From contig NC_067207.1 in assembly GCF_026262505.1 (NCBI RefSeq), positions 31,898,082 through 31,962,081 of the forward strand: a stretch of DNA of 64,000 nucleotides, written 5' to 3'. Under the pieces are notes generated by a model. That model saw only the letters and a program-made list of their open reading frames with translations, was not told the DNA's origin and searched no databases. The stretch comes from Trichomonas vaginalis G3 (taxonomy: Eukaryota > Parabasalia > Trichomonadida > Trichomonadidae). Within the stretch, counting starts at the first letter, position 1; each line of letters begins with the position of its first letter. A program made the translations under genes and the position numbers. Positions 47,635 to 57,648 of the stretch are shown here, in pieces.

Positions 47635-48432
47635 TTATTCTTGACTTTGTTGTTGCATTTGTTGCATTTGTTGTTCTTGAGCTATTTGTTGTTGAAGTTG
47701 TTCTTGTAGTACAATACTTTCACCAGTTGCATCTTCCAATTCGAAACTTTCTGCCGTCATTGACAAATACATAGGACATAAAAGTTTTACAGGAACAAAG
47801 TTTGCGTCGACTAATGTCAACGTTATGTTTGCTAAAGTGTTTGAGTTTACTAAAGCTGAAAACTCTGCATTCGAATGAACAATAGGCAAACCAGCAGAGA
47901 AAGTGTTGTTTATACGCATGAGTATCTTTTGGTCATAGTAGTTTCTGTCGATATTCGAATAACACTTTGAACCTAAGTTTGAAACAATATATAAAATAGG
48001 TGTGCTTAATGTCAATGGAACAGACAAACCTTGTATGACACCTTTTCCTGTTATAGGAAACTGTTGGTAGTAAAAACCAGATATAAGTTTTGTATTATAG
48101 CTCATATCGTTTATACTAAACTCAGTCGGACATCCAAACATAATGAAACCTGCTCTAGTTGCAGCACATGTTACATCCGTCCTTAAAGTATTAAATAAGT
48201 CAACAAAACCTGTTGGTGGTATATCTGAGTAAGTATCTTCAAAGAAGTATTTTTTACCATTCACAACAACAAAGTCTTCTGGTGTCAAAAGAGCAAAACA
48301 GGCTTTAGTCGTCATCGTGTTTAAGGTCAGTTTACAATATCGTCCTTGAGGACTTTGTAAGTTTGTTGTTATAGAATTATATGACTCAGGGTTTTTAGTC
48401 GTAATAGTATAAACCACTATGTCTTCTGCCAT
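47635..48432 (-). CDS. Candidate minor capsid/spike protein, family 2, Maverick B
   Basis: 265-residue open frame, beta-rich, with the terminal block LTLVDANFVPVKLLCPMYLS shared with 6968-7744 and a Gln-rich tail (LQEQLQQQIAQEQQMQQMQQ). It is followed upstream by the I-x-CCG protein, as in Maverick A. Role inferred. Confidence 0.55.
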   Translation of the reverse strand: MAEDIVVYTITTKNPESYNSITTNLQSPQGRYCKLTLNTMTTKACFALLTPEDFVVVNGKKYFFEDTYSDIPPTGFVDLFNTLRTDVTCAATRAGFIMFGCPTEFSINDMSYNTKLISGFYYQQFPITGKGVIQGLSVPLTLSTPILYIVSNLGSKCYSNIDRNYYDQKILMRINNTFSAGLPIVHSNAEFSALVNSNTLANITLTLVDANFVPVKLLCPMYLSMTAESFELEDATGESIVLQEQLQQQIAQEQQMQQMQQQSQE

Positions 48433-48436
48433 TTAC

Positions 48437-49015
48437 TTAGCAACTAAATTTTAATGAAATGTTGTGGTCGTCAAATATTTTTATGACGTCTGGGAAACTA
48501 TATTTTAAGTTCAACGTTTCACCTCCTTTCATAACGTATATCTTGTCAATGACATTGTATGAAACACCACAGCAAGCAATGTCGGGTTCTATTTCTTTGA
48601 TGTTTATATCGTCTGCCTCTGTCAAAAGTTTCAATAGTTCTTTCAAAATTTCATGAGGTGCGATGACATATGAGTTCACTTTTACAGGGTTGTGTTCGAC
48701 CAAGTTTAACATTATACTAAAGCTTGACAAATCTTCTCCTGAGTTTTAAGTTTGTCTTTAAGTTGTTGGTAGTCATTTCGAATATCTGCAACAGAACTTA
48801 ACTCTCTGCTAACTTCAGGATATGTTGGTTGTTCTTTTACAGGAACAATTGTTATACATCTTCGTCTTCGTATGGTTTCCCACTTCAACATCTCTTTCTT
48901 TGACATTGACAACAACACTTTGACTGTTTGTTTGAGTTGGTGAATTTAACTTCACATCTGCCATCGCCATTAAACCTTTTGAAACACTTACGCTTCTATT
49001 TTTCGGAAATGACAT
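48437..49015 (-). pseudogene. I-x-CCG small Maverick protein (fossil)
   Basis: Carries EPDIACCGVSY and a downstream beta-rich part LNLKYSFPDVIKIFDDHNISLKF, and at its head a basic Ser/Val-rich segment (MSFPKNRSVSVSKGLMAMAD). Counterpart of 6268-6771. Broken copy. Confidence 0.55.
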
Positions 49016-49033
49016 TTTACTTAGAATAAAAAG

Positions 49034-49453
49034 ATGGACGTATTCGAGTATCTCTTCGAATTGAAGCAAAACAAAGTTTACACACACAAACAATACAAAT
49101 ACATTGACAGAATAGTTCTTTATACAAACAATGGAAAATGTTATAGAATAGCAGTCTTTGCTGAACCAAAATATTTTCATAAAGCAAAGAAAGTTGGTAT
49201 AACCGAGATGGTGAAAGTTCTTGAAGCAGACAAAAATATAACAACAAAACTGACCGATATTTCTAAAGGTAAGTTTTTAATACAATACTATATCAAAACT
49301 GGCGTACTGTCAATATTTGACGGAGAGAAGTCAGTTCAAGAACAACTTACTGACCTGCTGCCAAAATCTGCTCGATGGAAGCTGTCGTTATGCCAATCTG
49401 AGGAGCCCCAGCAGGTTTCATCGAACGAATTTTCAAAAGAGCATCTTCCGTGA
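49034..49453 (+). CDS. Hypothetical protein (up to 139 aa)
   Basis: MDVFEYLFELKQNKVYTHKQ..., charged, alpha/beta. Preceded by ACATTTTACTTAGAATAAAAAG, close to the divergent promoter form. The last 35 codons overlap the end of the capsid gene in the opposite strand, so the true stop region is doubtful. Not recognised. Confidence 0.45.
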   Translation: MDVFEYLFELKQNKVYTHKQYKYIDRIVLYTNNGKCYRIAVFAEPKYFHKAKKVGITEMVKVLEADKNITTKLTDISKGKFLIQYYIKTGVLSIFDGEKSVQEQLTDLLPKSARWKLSLCQSEEPQQVSSNEFSKEHLP

Positions 49454-50955
49454 AAAGTGCTATTGGTTTTGTAAACTTCTTTGCTTTCAATTCATTTGGA
49501 CCGTCTCTGTCACCAGTATATTGTATTTGAACTGTACCAACAGTTGAAATACCACCCATAAAGTCTTCTGAGTCAGCAAATGGAATGCCAAGCCAAAAGT
49601 TTGAACGGTCTCCATTTGTATATTGAGTTTTTTTGAGCTCCTGTATGGGTCCATACTTTCACATATGGCATAATAGAACTTTGCATTTCAGGGTTAATGG
49701 TTGTTGTGAAGTTGTTGTTAAAGTTCATAGCATCTAATGTCAAGTTGTATGACCTCATATCTTCAACTGTGGAATATTCTTCTCTTGGATAGTATTTGCC
49801 ATCTATGTTTATATGGTATTTAATACCAGGGTTGTAGAAGCAAGAATAGTCATTTATAGTTCGTCTGAACAGTACAAACATAGTATCTGCATGTTTCATT
49901 GCAGTTGTTAAAGCAATATCTGTTCTTGCACCTGGGTCAGCACTTTGGTTTCCAACTTCACCTGCAAAGTCTTTGACAGATATTTGGTGTATAGGGAACA
50001 TAAGTGGAACTGCAATATATTTGGCAGCTAAAGCATTTGAAATATCTGGGTCCAACATATAGACTGCAAGTCTGCTTTCTATTCTCTTGCATTCAAACTT
50101 TTCGCATGTGAACTTAACTGGGTCCCAAGCAGTTCCAGCAGCATTGAAATAATAGTTTACTTCAGTGTTGAGGTTTGAGAAACCAAAGTCTAAGTCAACT
50201 TTGTCTTTGCAAAAGTCGGCGAATGACGTTTGATTTGCTCCCTTTACGTCTGTAAGAGTGAATGGGTCTTGTGTTGGTGCAATGACTAAGTTATTTTTGC
50301 TTGGAGTAAGTTCGATAGAAATTTTTCCTGCCCAGTTTGGCAAGTATCTTAAAAACCTGAAGATGAGGAAAGATGACAAAGGAACTCTAAGTTTCAGTTT
50401 TACTTTGGTTACTGCTGCTGCAGTTTGTCCAGAAAGGTCAACATAAACTCCTGGAACGTTAGGGTCAAGTCTTCTTATTTTCTCAATAGTTGCATACTGG
50501 TCTGTTTGTTCTCTAGCTTGTGGTTGTACTGAGTTTCTTAAAGCGAACCATTCATAGTTTGCCCATGTTACTGTTTGAACTAAGTCAGAGTTAGAATATA
50601 TCTTATATCCCATGAAAACTTCTGGAGCATATTGGTATCCGACATAGAAAATTCCATTGCAACCTTTCTTGTCAGACAACTTGGCAGAAGGTTTTATTTC
50701 AATGTCTTGTTCCACGTATAAGAAAGAGTTGTCAATAGAAATTATATGAAACCTGTCGCAAGCAATATCTACTGTTGTTGAAGAACCTTCTCCAAACTCA
50801 CCTACGTTTCCATAAGAAACAGCAGTTGTATATTCGTAAGTTCCAGGAACTATTTCTGACCTTCTAATGGCATTGTCGCATTCGTTATACCATTCGGAAA
50901 CATTTCCATTCATAGCATCCAAAACTGTTGGCGTTATATTCTGAGCGGCGTACAT
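49347..50955 (-). pseudogene. Candidate major capsid protein, double jelly-roll type, Maverick B (fossil)
   Basis: About 535 codons, beta-rich without membrane segments. N-terminal MYAAQNITPTVLDAMNGN, Tyr/Pro-rich loops, KVKLKLRVPLSSFLIFRFLR block matching KLRLRIPVRRF of Maverick A, and a GKISIELTP strand. Size fits a DJR major capsid protein. The gene order (coiled-coil protein, capsid protein, small protein, family-2 protein) is on one strand, like a structural run. Broken near its end. Confidence 0.65.
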
Positions 50956-50987
50956 TTCATATGAGTAAAAATATAGAATAGTTGGAT

Positions 50988-53900
50988 TTATATGTCATAA
51001 TAGAACCCACGTGGACCAAGCTTTACTTTCTTCCTGACTGAGTTTTTAACTCTTCTTTTTCCTTCATTGCCCTCTGCTTGAAGTTGTTGCATCTTTGCAT
51101 TATGTTCATCTAGTATGTTGCAAATTTCCCATGTCCTTTTTTGCCTTTTGGCTCTGGTCGCCCATCTCAGGTAACCTATATCCTAGAAAGAGTTTGTCAT
51201 AGTCTGTATTTGAGTCTTTGCGTATTGTTTGCATGACTCTTTCCTGAGTTTCTGGTTCAAGCTCTTCAAACAGTGCCTGTCCATATGGAATATGCTCGTT
51301 TCCAAATATATGTTTTTGTAGCCATTCTGGTTTTCTTTCCATGTTACCAACTATATCTTTTGTGAATGGGAAAGCTTTTACCCAATCTTTCAGTCTTGCG
51401 TCGTTTATTTCTGTAGTTGGTTTTATTTTGTCAAGGAAATGTTTTTCAATACTAACATTTCATTTGGTACTGTCCATTTGAGTTTTCTTAAATATTCATC
51501 CCTTCTCGATTCATCGCCTGCAAAGTAAGTTTTTATGACATTTTGTAAACTTTCGTTTGCAAGGTCATGTACAATTTCTCTTCCTTCTCTCTCCCAACTT
51601 TCTTTCTAAACTCTTCACCAAATATACCATCTCTATGGTTCTGTGTAGTTCTTTGAGATAAATGTTCTAGAACGTCAGGTGTTATATTTCCATCAGCCAT
51701 GTTCATTTCATACTGGTCCAAAATATCTGCATCTTTCATATCTTTCAATGGCATTAAAGCCGCGCTTAAAATACCAGCTATATCTGGTTCACCATTGACT
51801 TCCATTGCGTCTACAACTTCTTGGAATTGTGGTTGTAAGTTTATGAACCACCTATCTGGATTAGCTTTATGACCCCATCTCATTGTAGTTCCATCGTCTG
51901 CAGAAACAAAAGTAGGTTTGTTTCCATCTTGGTTAGGTTCTGAATGAACTTTAAACAATGTTTCATTTCTATATGTTTTCTTGAAATTTAACCTTTTATC
52001 TTCACCGAGTTCATCCGAAGATTGAACGTTAAATGCTCGTAAGTAAAAAGGGTTGTTGTATTTGTGTACATTTTCTTTCAGTGCTTCCATTCTATGCCGA
52101 ATATTTTCATCTGATGTTGGAGTCTTTTGTATGTCGGCAAACATTTTTCGATATTCTTCTACTATGTCAGCCGAATTTTTTTTAGACTCTTGGAAATATT
52201 CCATATTCTCCGCATACTCTTGTTGAGGGTCAAGATTTTTCGGCTGTTCCAAATCTTCATCTAGTTCTGTGAAGTTAGTTTCCAAAGGAGTGACTTGTTC
52301 GTTTCCTTCAGGCTCTTCTAGCTGTTGTTGCTGAACTATTTCTTCCATGTCTGGTTGTATCTGAACTATTTCTTCCTGTGGAGTTTCTTGTACCTCATCT
52401 GCTGGCATTTCATATATTCCGAGACCGTTTTCAACAATTTCCCTATCTACGTCATCCGCATTCATAAGCTTTTGTTCTTTCGTTCCGTCTCTATTTTTTA
52501 CGCGTTTCATGACGAAAGTTGAATTGTCATTTAGCTCTGACATCAAATATCTCGGAGTAAATTCATCCATGTCATTTGGATGATATGCTATTAAATCATA
52601 TCCCTTAGCGAGCTTGTATTTTCCAGGTTTGAGATTATATCCGTTTTGGTGCTGAGCCATAAAGCTAAATAGGTTCGGGTCAGTATTTCCATCCTTGAAC
52701 TTTCCAATAGCTTCTTTATATCTGTCACTAAAGTCAACAGTATCTGGGAAACCACACTCTTCTTTAAGCATTTTTAAGAATTCTTGGTTTCCTTGTTCTC
52801 TACTTCTTTTATGTCCTTGCTCTGTTTGTGGTTGTTGTTGTGCAGGGTTTTGAACTGTTGGTTGCTGTGCTGGTTGTTGTGTTGGTTGTTGTGCTGGTTG
52901 TGGAGGTGGTTGTTGTGTTGGTTGTTGTGCAGGGTTTTGAACTGTTGGTTGCTGTGCTGGTTGTTGTGTTGGTTGTTGTGCATGCCTGTGTCTATGTCCA
53001 TGTGACGATGTAAATGTCATAGGTAGTCCTGGTGCAGGTGCTTCTCTTGGAGGGTTTGGTGGTATATAAATTCCACCAGCTGGCACATATGTTCCATCTG
53101 CAGCGTAATGTCCTATCTGACTTTTCGTTCTTAAGAAAGCATTTACTAGGTCTGTTTTGGTCTGTTGTAACTCTTTTTCTTGACTTTTCACAACAGTTGC
53201 TCTAACGGCGTCATAGGCACTTTGAACTGCCTGTCTCGTTGCTGCGTCTGTTATTTTCGTCATATTTTGTGCTACTTCTTTTAACTCTTTGTCGAAACCT
53301 TCAGACTTCAGTTTCTTTCCAGATGAGAAGTCGTTCACTTGTTTCACCTTACTATGAAGAGCTTCGAAGGCGTTCTTAAAGTCAGCATTTGTTAAAGCTT
53401 CATTTGAACTGTCTTCATCCGCTTGTATTTTTGTCCTTATTGACCCTATGAGTTGGGCTGCTTTAGCGTTGGCTTGGGCATCTAACCAGTCATTGTTAGC
53501 TTTTATATATTCTGCGCTTTTCATTGCCTTTTGCATGGCTGCGTCGTTATTTTTACTTTCTTGTGCTAAGTTTTCATACTGTACGGTTTGGTTTTGCAAC
53601 TGTAAAAGTTTTTCTGCCTTTACATTTGCTTCAACTTCTTTTTTATACTCATCGCTATCCATATATGTCTTCAGGGCTTTTTGTTTTATCTCTTCATCTT
53701 TCAGTACTTTATATTGAGTAGTATGGTTTTTCAAATTTACAACATCTTGTTCCATTTTTGCTACTTCTGCTGCTTTTTCTGACACTTTTTTCGCATATTC
53801 CTCTGTACTTAGTTCTTTCAGTTGTTCTTCTTTCTTCTTTTTCTCTACGTTTAACTCATTGAGTTTCTTTGTGTGTCTGTCATATTCTAGTTTCTTTTCG

Positions 53901-54237
53901 TTTTCACTTATTTGTTTCTGTATGTCTATGTTTGACTTTTGACATCTGTTATTTGATTTTTGAGTGAACTCAAATTCATTTGACTTTGAGGGTTATAAGC
54001 TGTTCCGTCTGCAGCTCCACCATAGCCTGCCATTTTCGCTAAAAGTGCCGCTCTTAAACCTCCACTCTGTGCACCAATGACTCGGTTTAAAAGCATAGGA
54101 TTGCTTGACATTTGTTGCAACATAGTGGGGTCATTCAGCATTTGTTGTTGCAACTGTTGTTGTGGTGTCAGTTTTACTATTGGATGTTTCAATGCTCTCT
54201 TCCTCTTACGTATATTCTTACGTAGCTTACGTGGCAT
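50988..54237 (-). pseudogene. Very large coiled-coil, Pro/Gln-rich protein (fossil)
   Basis: About 1,080 codons in all. N-terminus strongly basic (MPRKLRKNIRKRKRALKHP), then Gln-rich helices, a long coiled coil (750-residue frame, 51533-53785), a Pro/Gln repeat (QQPAQQPTVQNPAQQP type, about 52790-53000), a central globular part and a basic end (KRRVKNSVRKKVKLGPRGFY). Upstream of the capsid gene on the same strand. It may be a core, tape-measure-like or scaffold protein; no family recognised. Broken in several places. Confidence 0.55.
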
Positions 54238-54261
54238 TTTAAGTGAAGTTAAAAAGCGGTT

Positions 54262-55075
54262 TTTGACAGATGTTTTATTGTGACTTCTTCGTAAAGACTT
54301 TGTTGAGATTTCTTCGTAAAGACTTTGTCAAGACTTCTTCATAAAGACTTTGTTGAGATTTCTTCGTAAATGAGTGTAAATGACCCAAAAATATATTTTA
54401 GGTGAAGAGGTGAGATTTCACCTCTTTTTTCACCTCTTTTTTCACCTCTTGAATTTTCATGAATTTCTTCGTAAAGACTTTGTTAAGACTTCTTCATCTA
54501 ATTTCTCATGAACTTTCTTGTCTATGTTTTGTCAAGATTTCATCGTAAAGACTTTGTTGAGATTTCTTCGTAAAGACTTTGTTGAGATTTCTTCGTAAAT
54601 GACCCTAGTAGTATATTTTTGGTGTAAATTTCATGAAAATTCAAGAGGGTGAAAAATTAGGTGAAAAAACAGGTGAAATCTCACCTCTTCACCTAAAATA
54701 TATTTTTGGTGTAAATTTCATGAAAATTCAAGAGGGTGAAAAATTAGGTGAAAAAACAGGTGAAATCTCACCTCTTCACCTAAAATATATTTTTGTCTGA
54801 TTTTACGAAGAAGAAGTCTTGACAAAACATTTACGAAGAAGTCTTGACAAAACATTTACGAAGAAGAAGTCTTGACAAAACATTTACGAAGAAGAAGTCT
54901 TGACAAAACATTTACGAAGAAGTCTTGACAAAACATTTACGAAGAAGTCTTGACAAAGTCTTTACGATGAAATCTTGACAAAGTCTTTACGATGAAATTC
55001 ATGAAAATTCAAGAGGTGAAAAATGAGGTGAAAAAACAGGTGAAATCTCACCTCTTCACCTAAAATATATTTTTA
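54262..55075. repeat. Right sub-terminal repeat tract of Maverick B
   Basis: Inverted counterpart of 30325-31135: units of ACGAAGAAGTCTTGACAAAA plus CATTT (about 54800-54990), preceded by other orientation units and four GGTGAAGAGGTGAG blocks (about 54400, 54655, 54720, 55015). Non-coding. Confidence 0.85.
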
Positions 55076-55084
55076 TTGAATTCT

Positions 55085-55195
55085 GTATAATATTCTGAGT
55101 AATATGACAGATGTTTATATAACACTTTCTCCGGTTTATAGGACCTCTCTCATATTCTATCTTGTCATATCAAAACTCATAGTCATGTTTGTCCT
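55085..55195 (-). pseudogene. 3' fragment of the Dam-like methylase gene
   Basis: Read on the minus strand it matches about 31850-31945 (GAATATGAGAGAGGTCCTAT). It sits between the repeat tract and the right tip, whereas the main gene lies inside the left tract. Likely a capture or recombination by-product. Confidence 0.7.
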
Positions 55196-55214
55196 CTAAG
55201 ACTTCATTTATACT

Positions 55215-55286
55215 AAACATCAACATCAGGGCTAGAAGGCACGAAGTGCCTGGAAGCCCCACTACCTTTTTTTTTTTTTTTTTTTT
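55215..55286 (-). repeat. Right terminal inverted repeat of Maverick B
   Basis: Inverse of 30127-30215, ending CCCCACTACC then a poly-T run to 55286. Confidence 0.85.
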
Positions 55287-55292
55287 AAACTA
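55287..55292 (+). repeat. 6-bp target duplication of Maverick B, right
   Basis: AAACTA, same as 30121-30126. Confidence 0.75.
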
Positions 55293-55898
55293 AATCATAT
55301 AATCTACTAAGAAAATATATTAAATCCTATAATACTCAAAGTTTTGTGATAAATCCGATCTTTTTTATTTTACTTTTATTATGTTTTTGCAAACTTAAGG
55401 TCCTCACTAGGGAAAACATAATACTCTTTGAAGTTAAGTATTTTCACAAAGAGAGGACCAACAATATCAAAAGATTGAATAAAGATTTGTATTATTTTAT
55501 TTATTTTTAAGAACATGTTTAAGAACCCTCATTATCTCCACGAATATTGCATATTTTTCTATTCTAAGACCACCAAAATTACGTTTTAATATAGAAAATA
55601 ACATATTTATGTGATGCTAAAGTCGAAGTCCTTAAAAAATTAGTGTTAAACATCCATTTATTACAAAATTGAAGAAATATGTGTAAAATATAACACATAA
55701 TTTAGTTATTTGACTCAATTATTAGTTATGCAATATCAGTTGTGTTTATATCTGCGTTATATCACGAGATGCATTGAATTGTCATAATTAGATCACCGTA
55801 AATCTTATCAATTTTTGATACACTTCCGGTGAAAAATTTAGCCTTGACAATAGGATGAAATATATTGTAAAAAAATAAATTTTAGATTTTGAAGTTTA
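55293..55898. other. AT-rich MULE interior, no gene seen
   Basis: Continuation of the DNA left of the Maverick (pre-insertion order would be ...AAGAAACTAAATCAT...). No coding frame or clear repeat recognised. Confidence 0.4.
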
Positions 55899-55903
55899 TC
55901 ATT
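55899..55903 (+). promoter_or_regulatory. Initiator TCATT
   Basis: Matches the T. vaginalis Inr consensus and lies 7 bases before ATG 55911. Confidence 0.6.
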
Positions 55904-55910
55904 TCGAATA

Positions 55911-57071
55911 ATGAAATATAAACAATACAAATTTTCTGTCGTTTCGAGATTCATAAATGATCGGAATCTTCCAGCTCCGACTGAAATAGAACTTTCGGAA
56001 GCTAATTTTCAAGACGAATCTTCTTTATTAAGATTTATTTTGGATATCCCTAAGGATTTAAGCTTTTCCATTGACTCATATTCAATGAATCTTTTGATAC
56101 ATTTCATTATCGAGCAATCTACACAAAATGAAACAATATTAAAATTCACAATTCAAAATATCACTTCTTCGAATATCTTTCAAATAGATTTGATACTACT
56201 GGAAAATTTATTCGAATATTTATCGCATTATATTAACCAGATTTTTTTCATTTTTTCATTAAAATTAATTCATTTTAAAGCTTTAGATAACATACAATAC
56301 CTTTATTTATCAACATTTTCCGATCAATATGATGAGATATTACGTTTCATAAGCAGCAGTGACAATTCTCTCTATATCATCGATACATTTATTGCTTTGA
56401 TTAAAAACAATATTCTTGACGTTGAATTCTTCCAAAACGCAGTTTTACTCAAGAAAGAAATTTTTTCTAGTATTATTGAGTACGAAAATCAATATTCAAC
56501 TTATGCAATTGCAAATTTCTTTACAAAATTATTAAAATATTACCCAGGATATGCAACTGCTCTTCCATGTTCGGATATACTAATATCAAATTATTTCAAC
56601 TTTTTTAATGACGTGAATTCAATTATAAATAACGAAGATTTTGTTTATCTTCTCAAATTTATAGTTTTATTTTATAAAGCAGTCGATATAACATCTGAGA
56701 TGGCTTTAGAATTCATAAAAACACTTGAAATTCTGCGAAGTCTTTCTCCTCACTATTCATTTACAGAGTATGTAGTTCAGGGGTATTATTGTGTACTTCC
56801 TCTTATACCCATGCAAATTTCATCTACCGATTTTTTAAATTCACATGAATTTTTAATTAATTATGCAATTGAGAATTCAAATCTTCACAAATATTTGAAA
56901 TTATATTCCAGATGTTTCCGCAGATTTGATAGCGATGAAATATTCAAAAATGTTTTTCATATCTTAAACCTTGTAGAAGTTACAACAGAATATTTATCAG
57001 AAAATCAGGATCTTTCTGAGAAACAGATCTTTATTTGCAACGATATCCTAACGAGGGTTAATTTAATTTAA
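55911..57071 (+). CDS. Hypothetical helical protein (386 aa), host-style
   Basis: Single open frame of 386 residues. Rich in Leu, Ile, Phe, Ser; predicted helical repeats with alternate hydrophobic residues suggest an armadillo/HEAT-like solenoid, no signal peptide or membrane segment. It has a good initiator and overlaps the convergent 118-aa gene by four bases at the stops. Lies inside the MULE bounds, so it is either captured cargo or an element gene. Family not recognised. Confidence 0.6.
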   Translation: MKYKQYKFSVVSRFINDRNLPAPTEIELSEANFQDESSLLRFILDIPKDLSFSIDSYSMNLLIHFIIEQSTQNETILKFTIQNITSSNIFQIDLILLENLFEYLSHYINQIFFIFSLKLIHFKALDNIQYLYLSTFSDQYDEILRFISSSDNSLYIIDTFIALIKNNILDVEFFQNAVLLKKEIFSSIIEYENQYSTYAIANFFTKLLKYYPGYATALPCSDILISNYFNFFNDVNSIINNEDFVYLLKFIVLFYKAVDITSEMALEFIKTLEILRSLSPHYSFTEYVVQGYYCVLPLIPMQISSTDFLNSHEFLINYAIENSNLHKYLKLYSRCFRRFDSDEIFKNVFHILNLVEVTTEYLSENQDLSEKQIFICNDILTRVNLI

Positions 57072-57424
57072 TTTTTATTTTTTATTTCAAGTTTGAGTAA
57101 ACTTTCAAGATAATCTATATAAGCCTTTTGATGTTCTTCATCTAGATTCTTGTTTAATATGTGATGAATTTGATTTTTTTTTGAAAATTCAAGATAAAAT
57201 TCTTTTTTATCTTGATCAACAACATGAACAATTCGAGTACAGCGTAACATTTCATCAATATTTTCTGTTTTCTTCGTTTCTAGATATTTTTCAAATATTT
57301 CTTGCGGAATCTCATTTTGATATACCCATTTATTTTTTTCCGGATGCTGATCTTTGTACTTAACGAAATATTGCTTGACTATTCGCTCAGAAACAACATA
57401 TTCGATCTCTTTTCTCTTTCTCAT
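57068..57424 (-). CDS. Chromodomain-like small protein (118 aa)
   Basis: YVVSERIVKQYFVKYKDQHP, NKWVYQNEIPQEIFEKYLE has the order of a chromo domain: beta strand, Y-(F/L)-VK(Y/W)K, a W of the aromatic cage, and a final helix. The rest is charged and coiled-coil-like. An initiator TCACA at 57433-57437 on the same strand lies 8 bases before the ATG. It may bind methylated histone tails. Alternatively it is a MULE accessory protein. Confidence 0.45.
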   Translation of the reverse strand: MRKRKEIEYVVSERIVKQYFVKYKDQHPEKNKWVYQNEIPQEIFEKYLETKKTENIDEMLRCTRIVHVVDQDKKEFYLEFSKKNQIHHILNKNLDEEHQKAYIDYLESLLKLEIKNKN

Positions 57425-57432
57425 TGAATATT

Positions 57433-57437
57433 TGTGA
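57433..57437 (-). promoter_or_regulatory. Initiator TCACA
   Basis: Consensus TCA(+1)Y(T/A) read on the minus strand, just upstream of ATG 57424. Confidence 0.55.
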
Positions 57438-57648
57438 CACTTTTGAATTCAATCAAATCAAAAATATTTGAAATTGCTAGAATTTTTTTCTTTCTCATGA
57501 ATATTTGAAATGACTCAAAAGGAAAACTCGTTCGATTCAATTCAATTTTGAATCAGAATTTTTTAAGGACCAATAAATCAAATTATGTTAAGAAAATCTT
57601 TTTTTAACTCAGAGTATCAAAAGTACGTTAAACCTTCAATTTTATCTC

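Larger units (their letters stand above)
30127..55286. mobile_element. Maverick/Polinton B (fossil, 25,160 bp, nested in MULE)
   Basis: Flanked by a perfect 6-bp direct repeat and ending in inverted repeats that begin with a poly-A run followed by AGTGGGGCTTCCAGGCAC. Genes present: Dam-like methylase, pVI-like proteins, two family-1 and one family-2 capsid-like proteins, tail-collar fibre, integrase, HNH nucleases, KilA-N-type and T5orf172-type genes, packaging ATPase, major capsid protein and a very large coiled-coil protein. No DNA polymerase B is recognisable. It is broken, with about a dozen interruptions, but near-identical internal duplications suggest it is young and younger than the MULE. 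Confidence 0.9.

Noticed and set aside
52784-53013. Plus-strand Leu/Trp/Cys- or Val-rich frames
   Set aside because: They are antisense of the Pro/Gln repeat in the large minus-strand coiled-coil gene.
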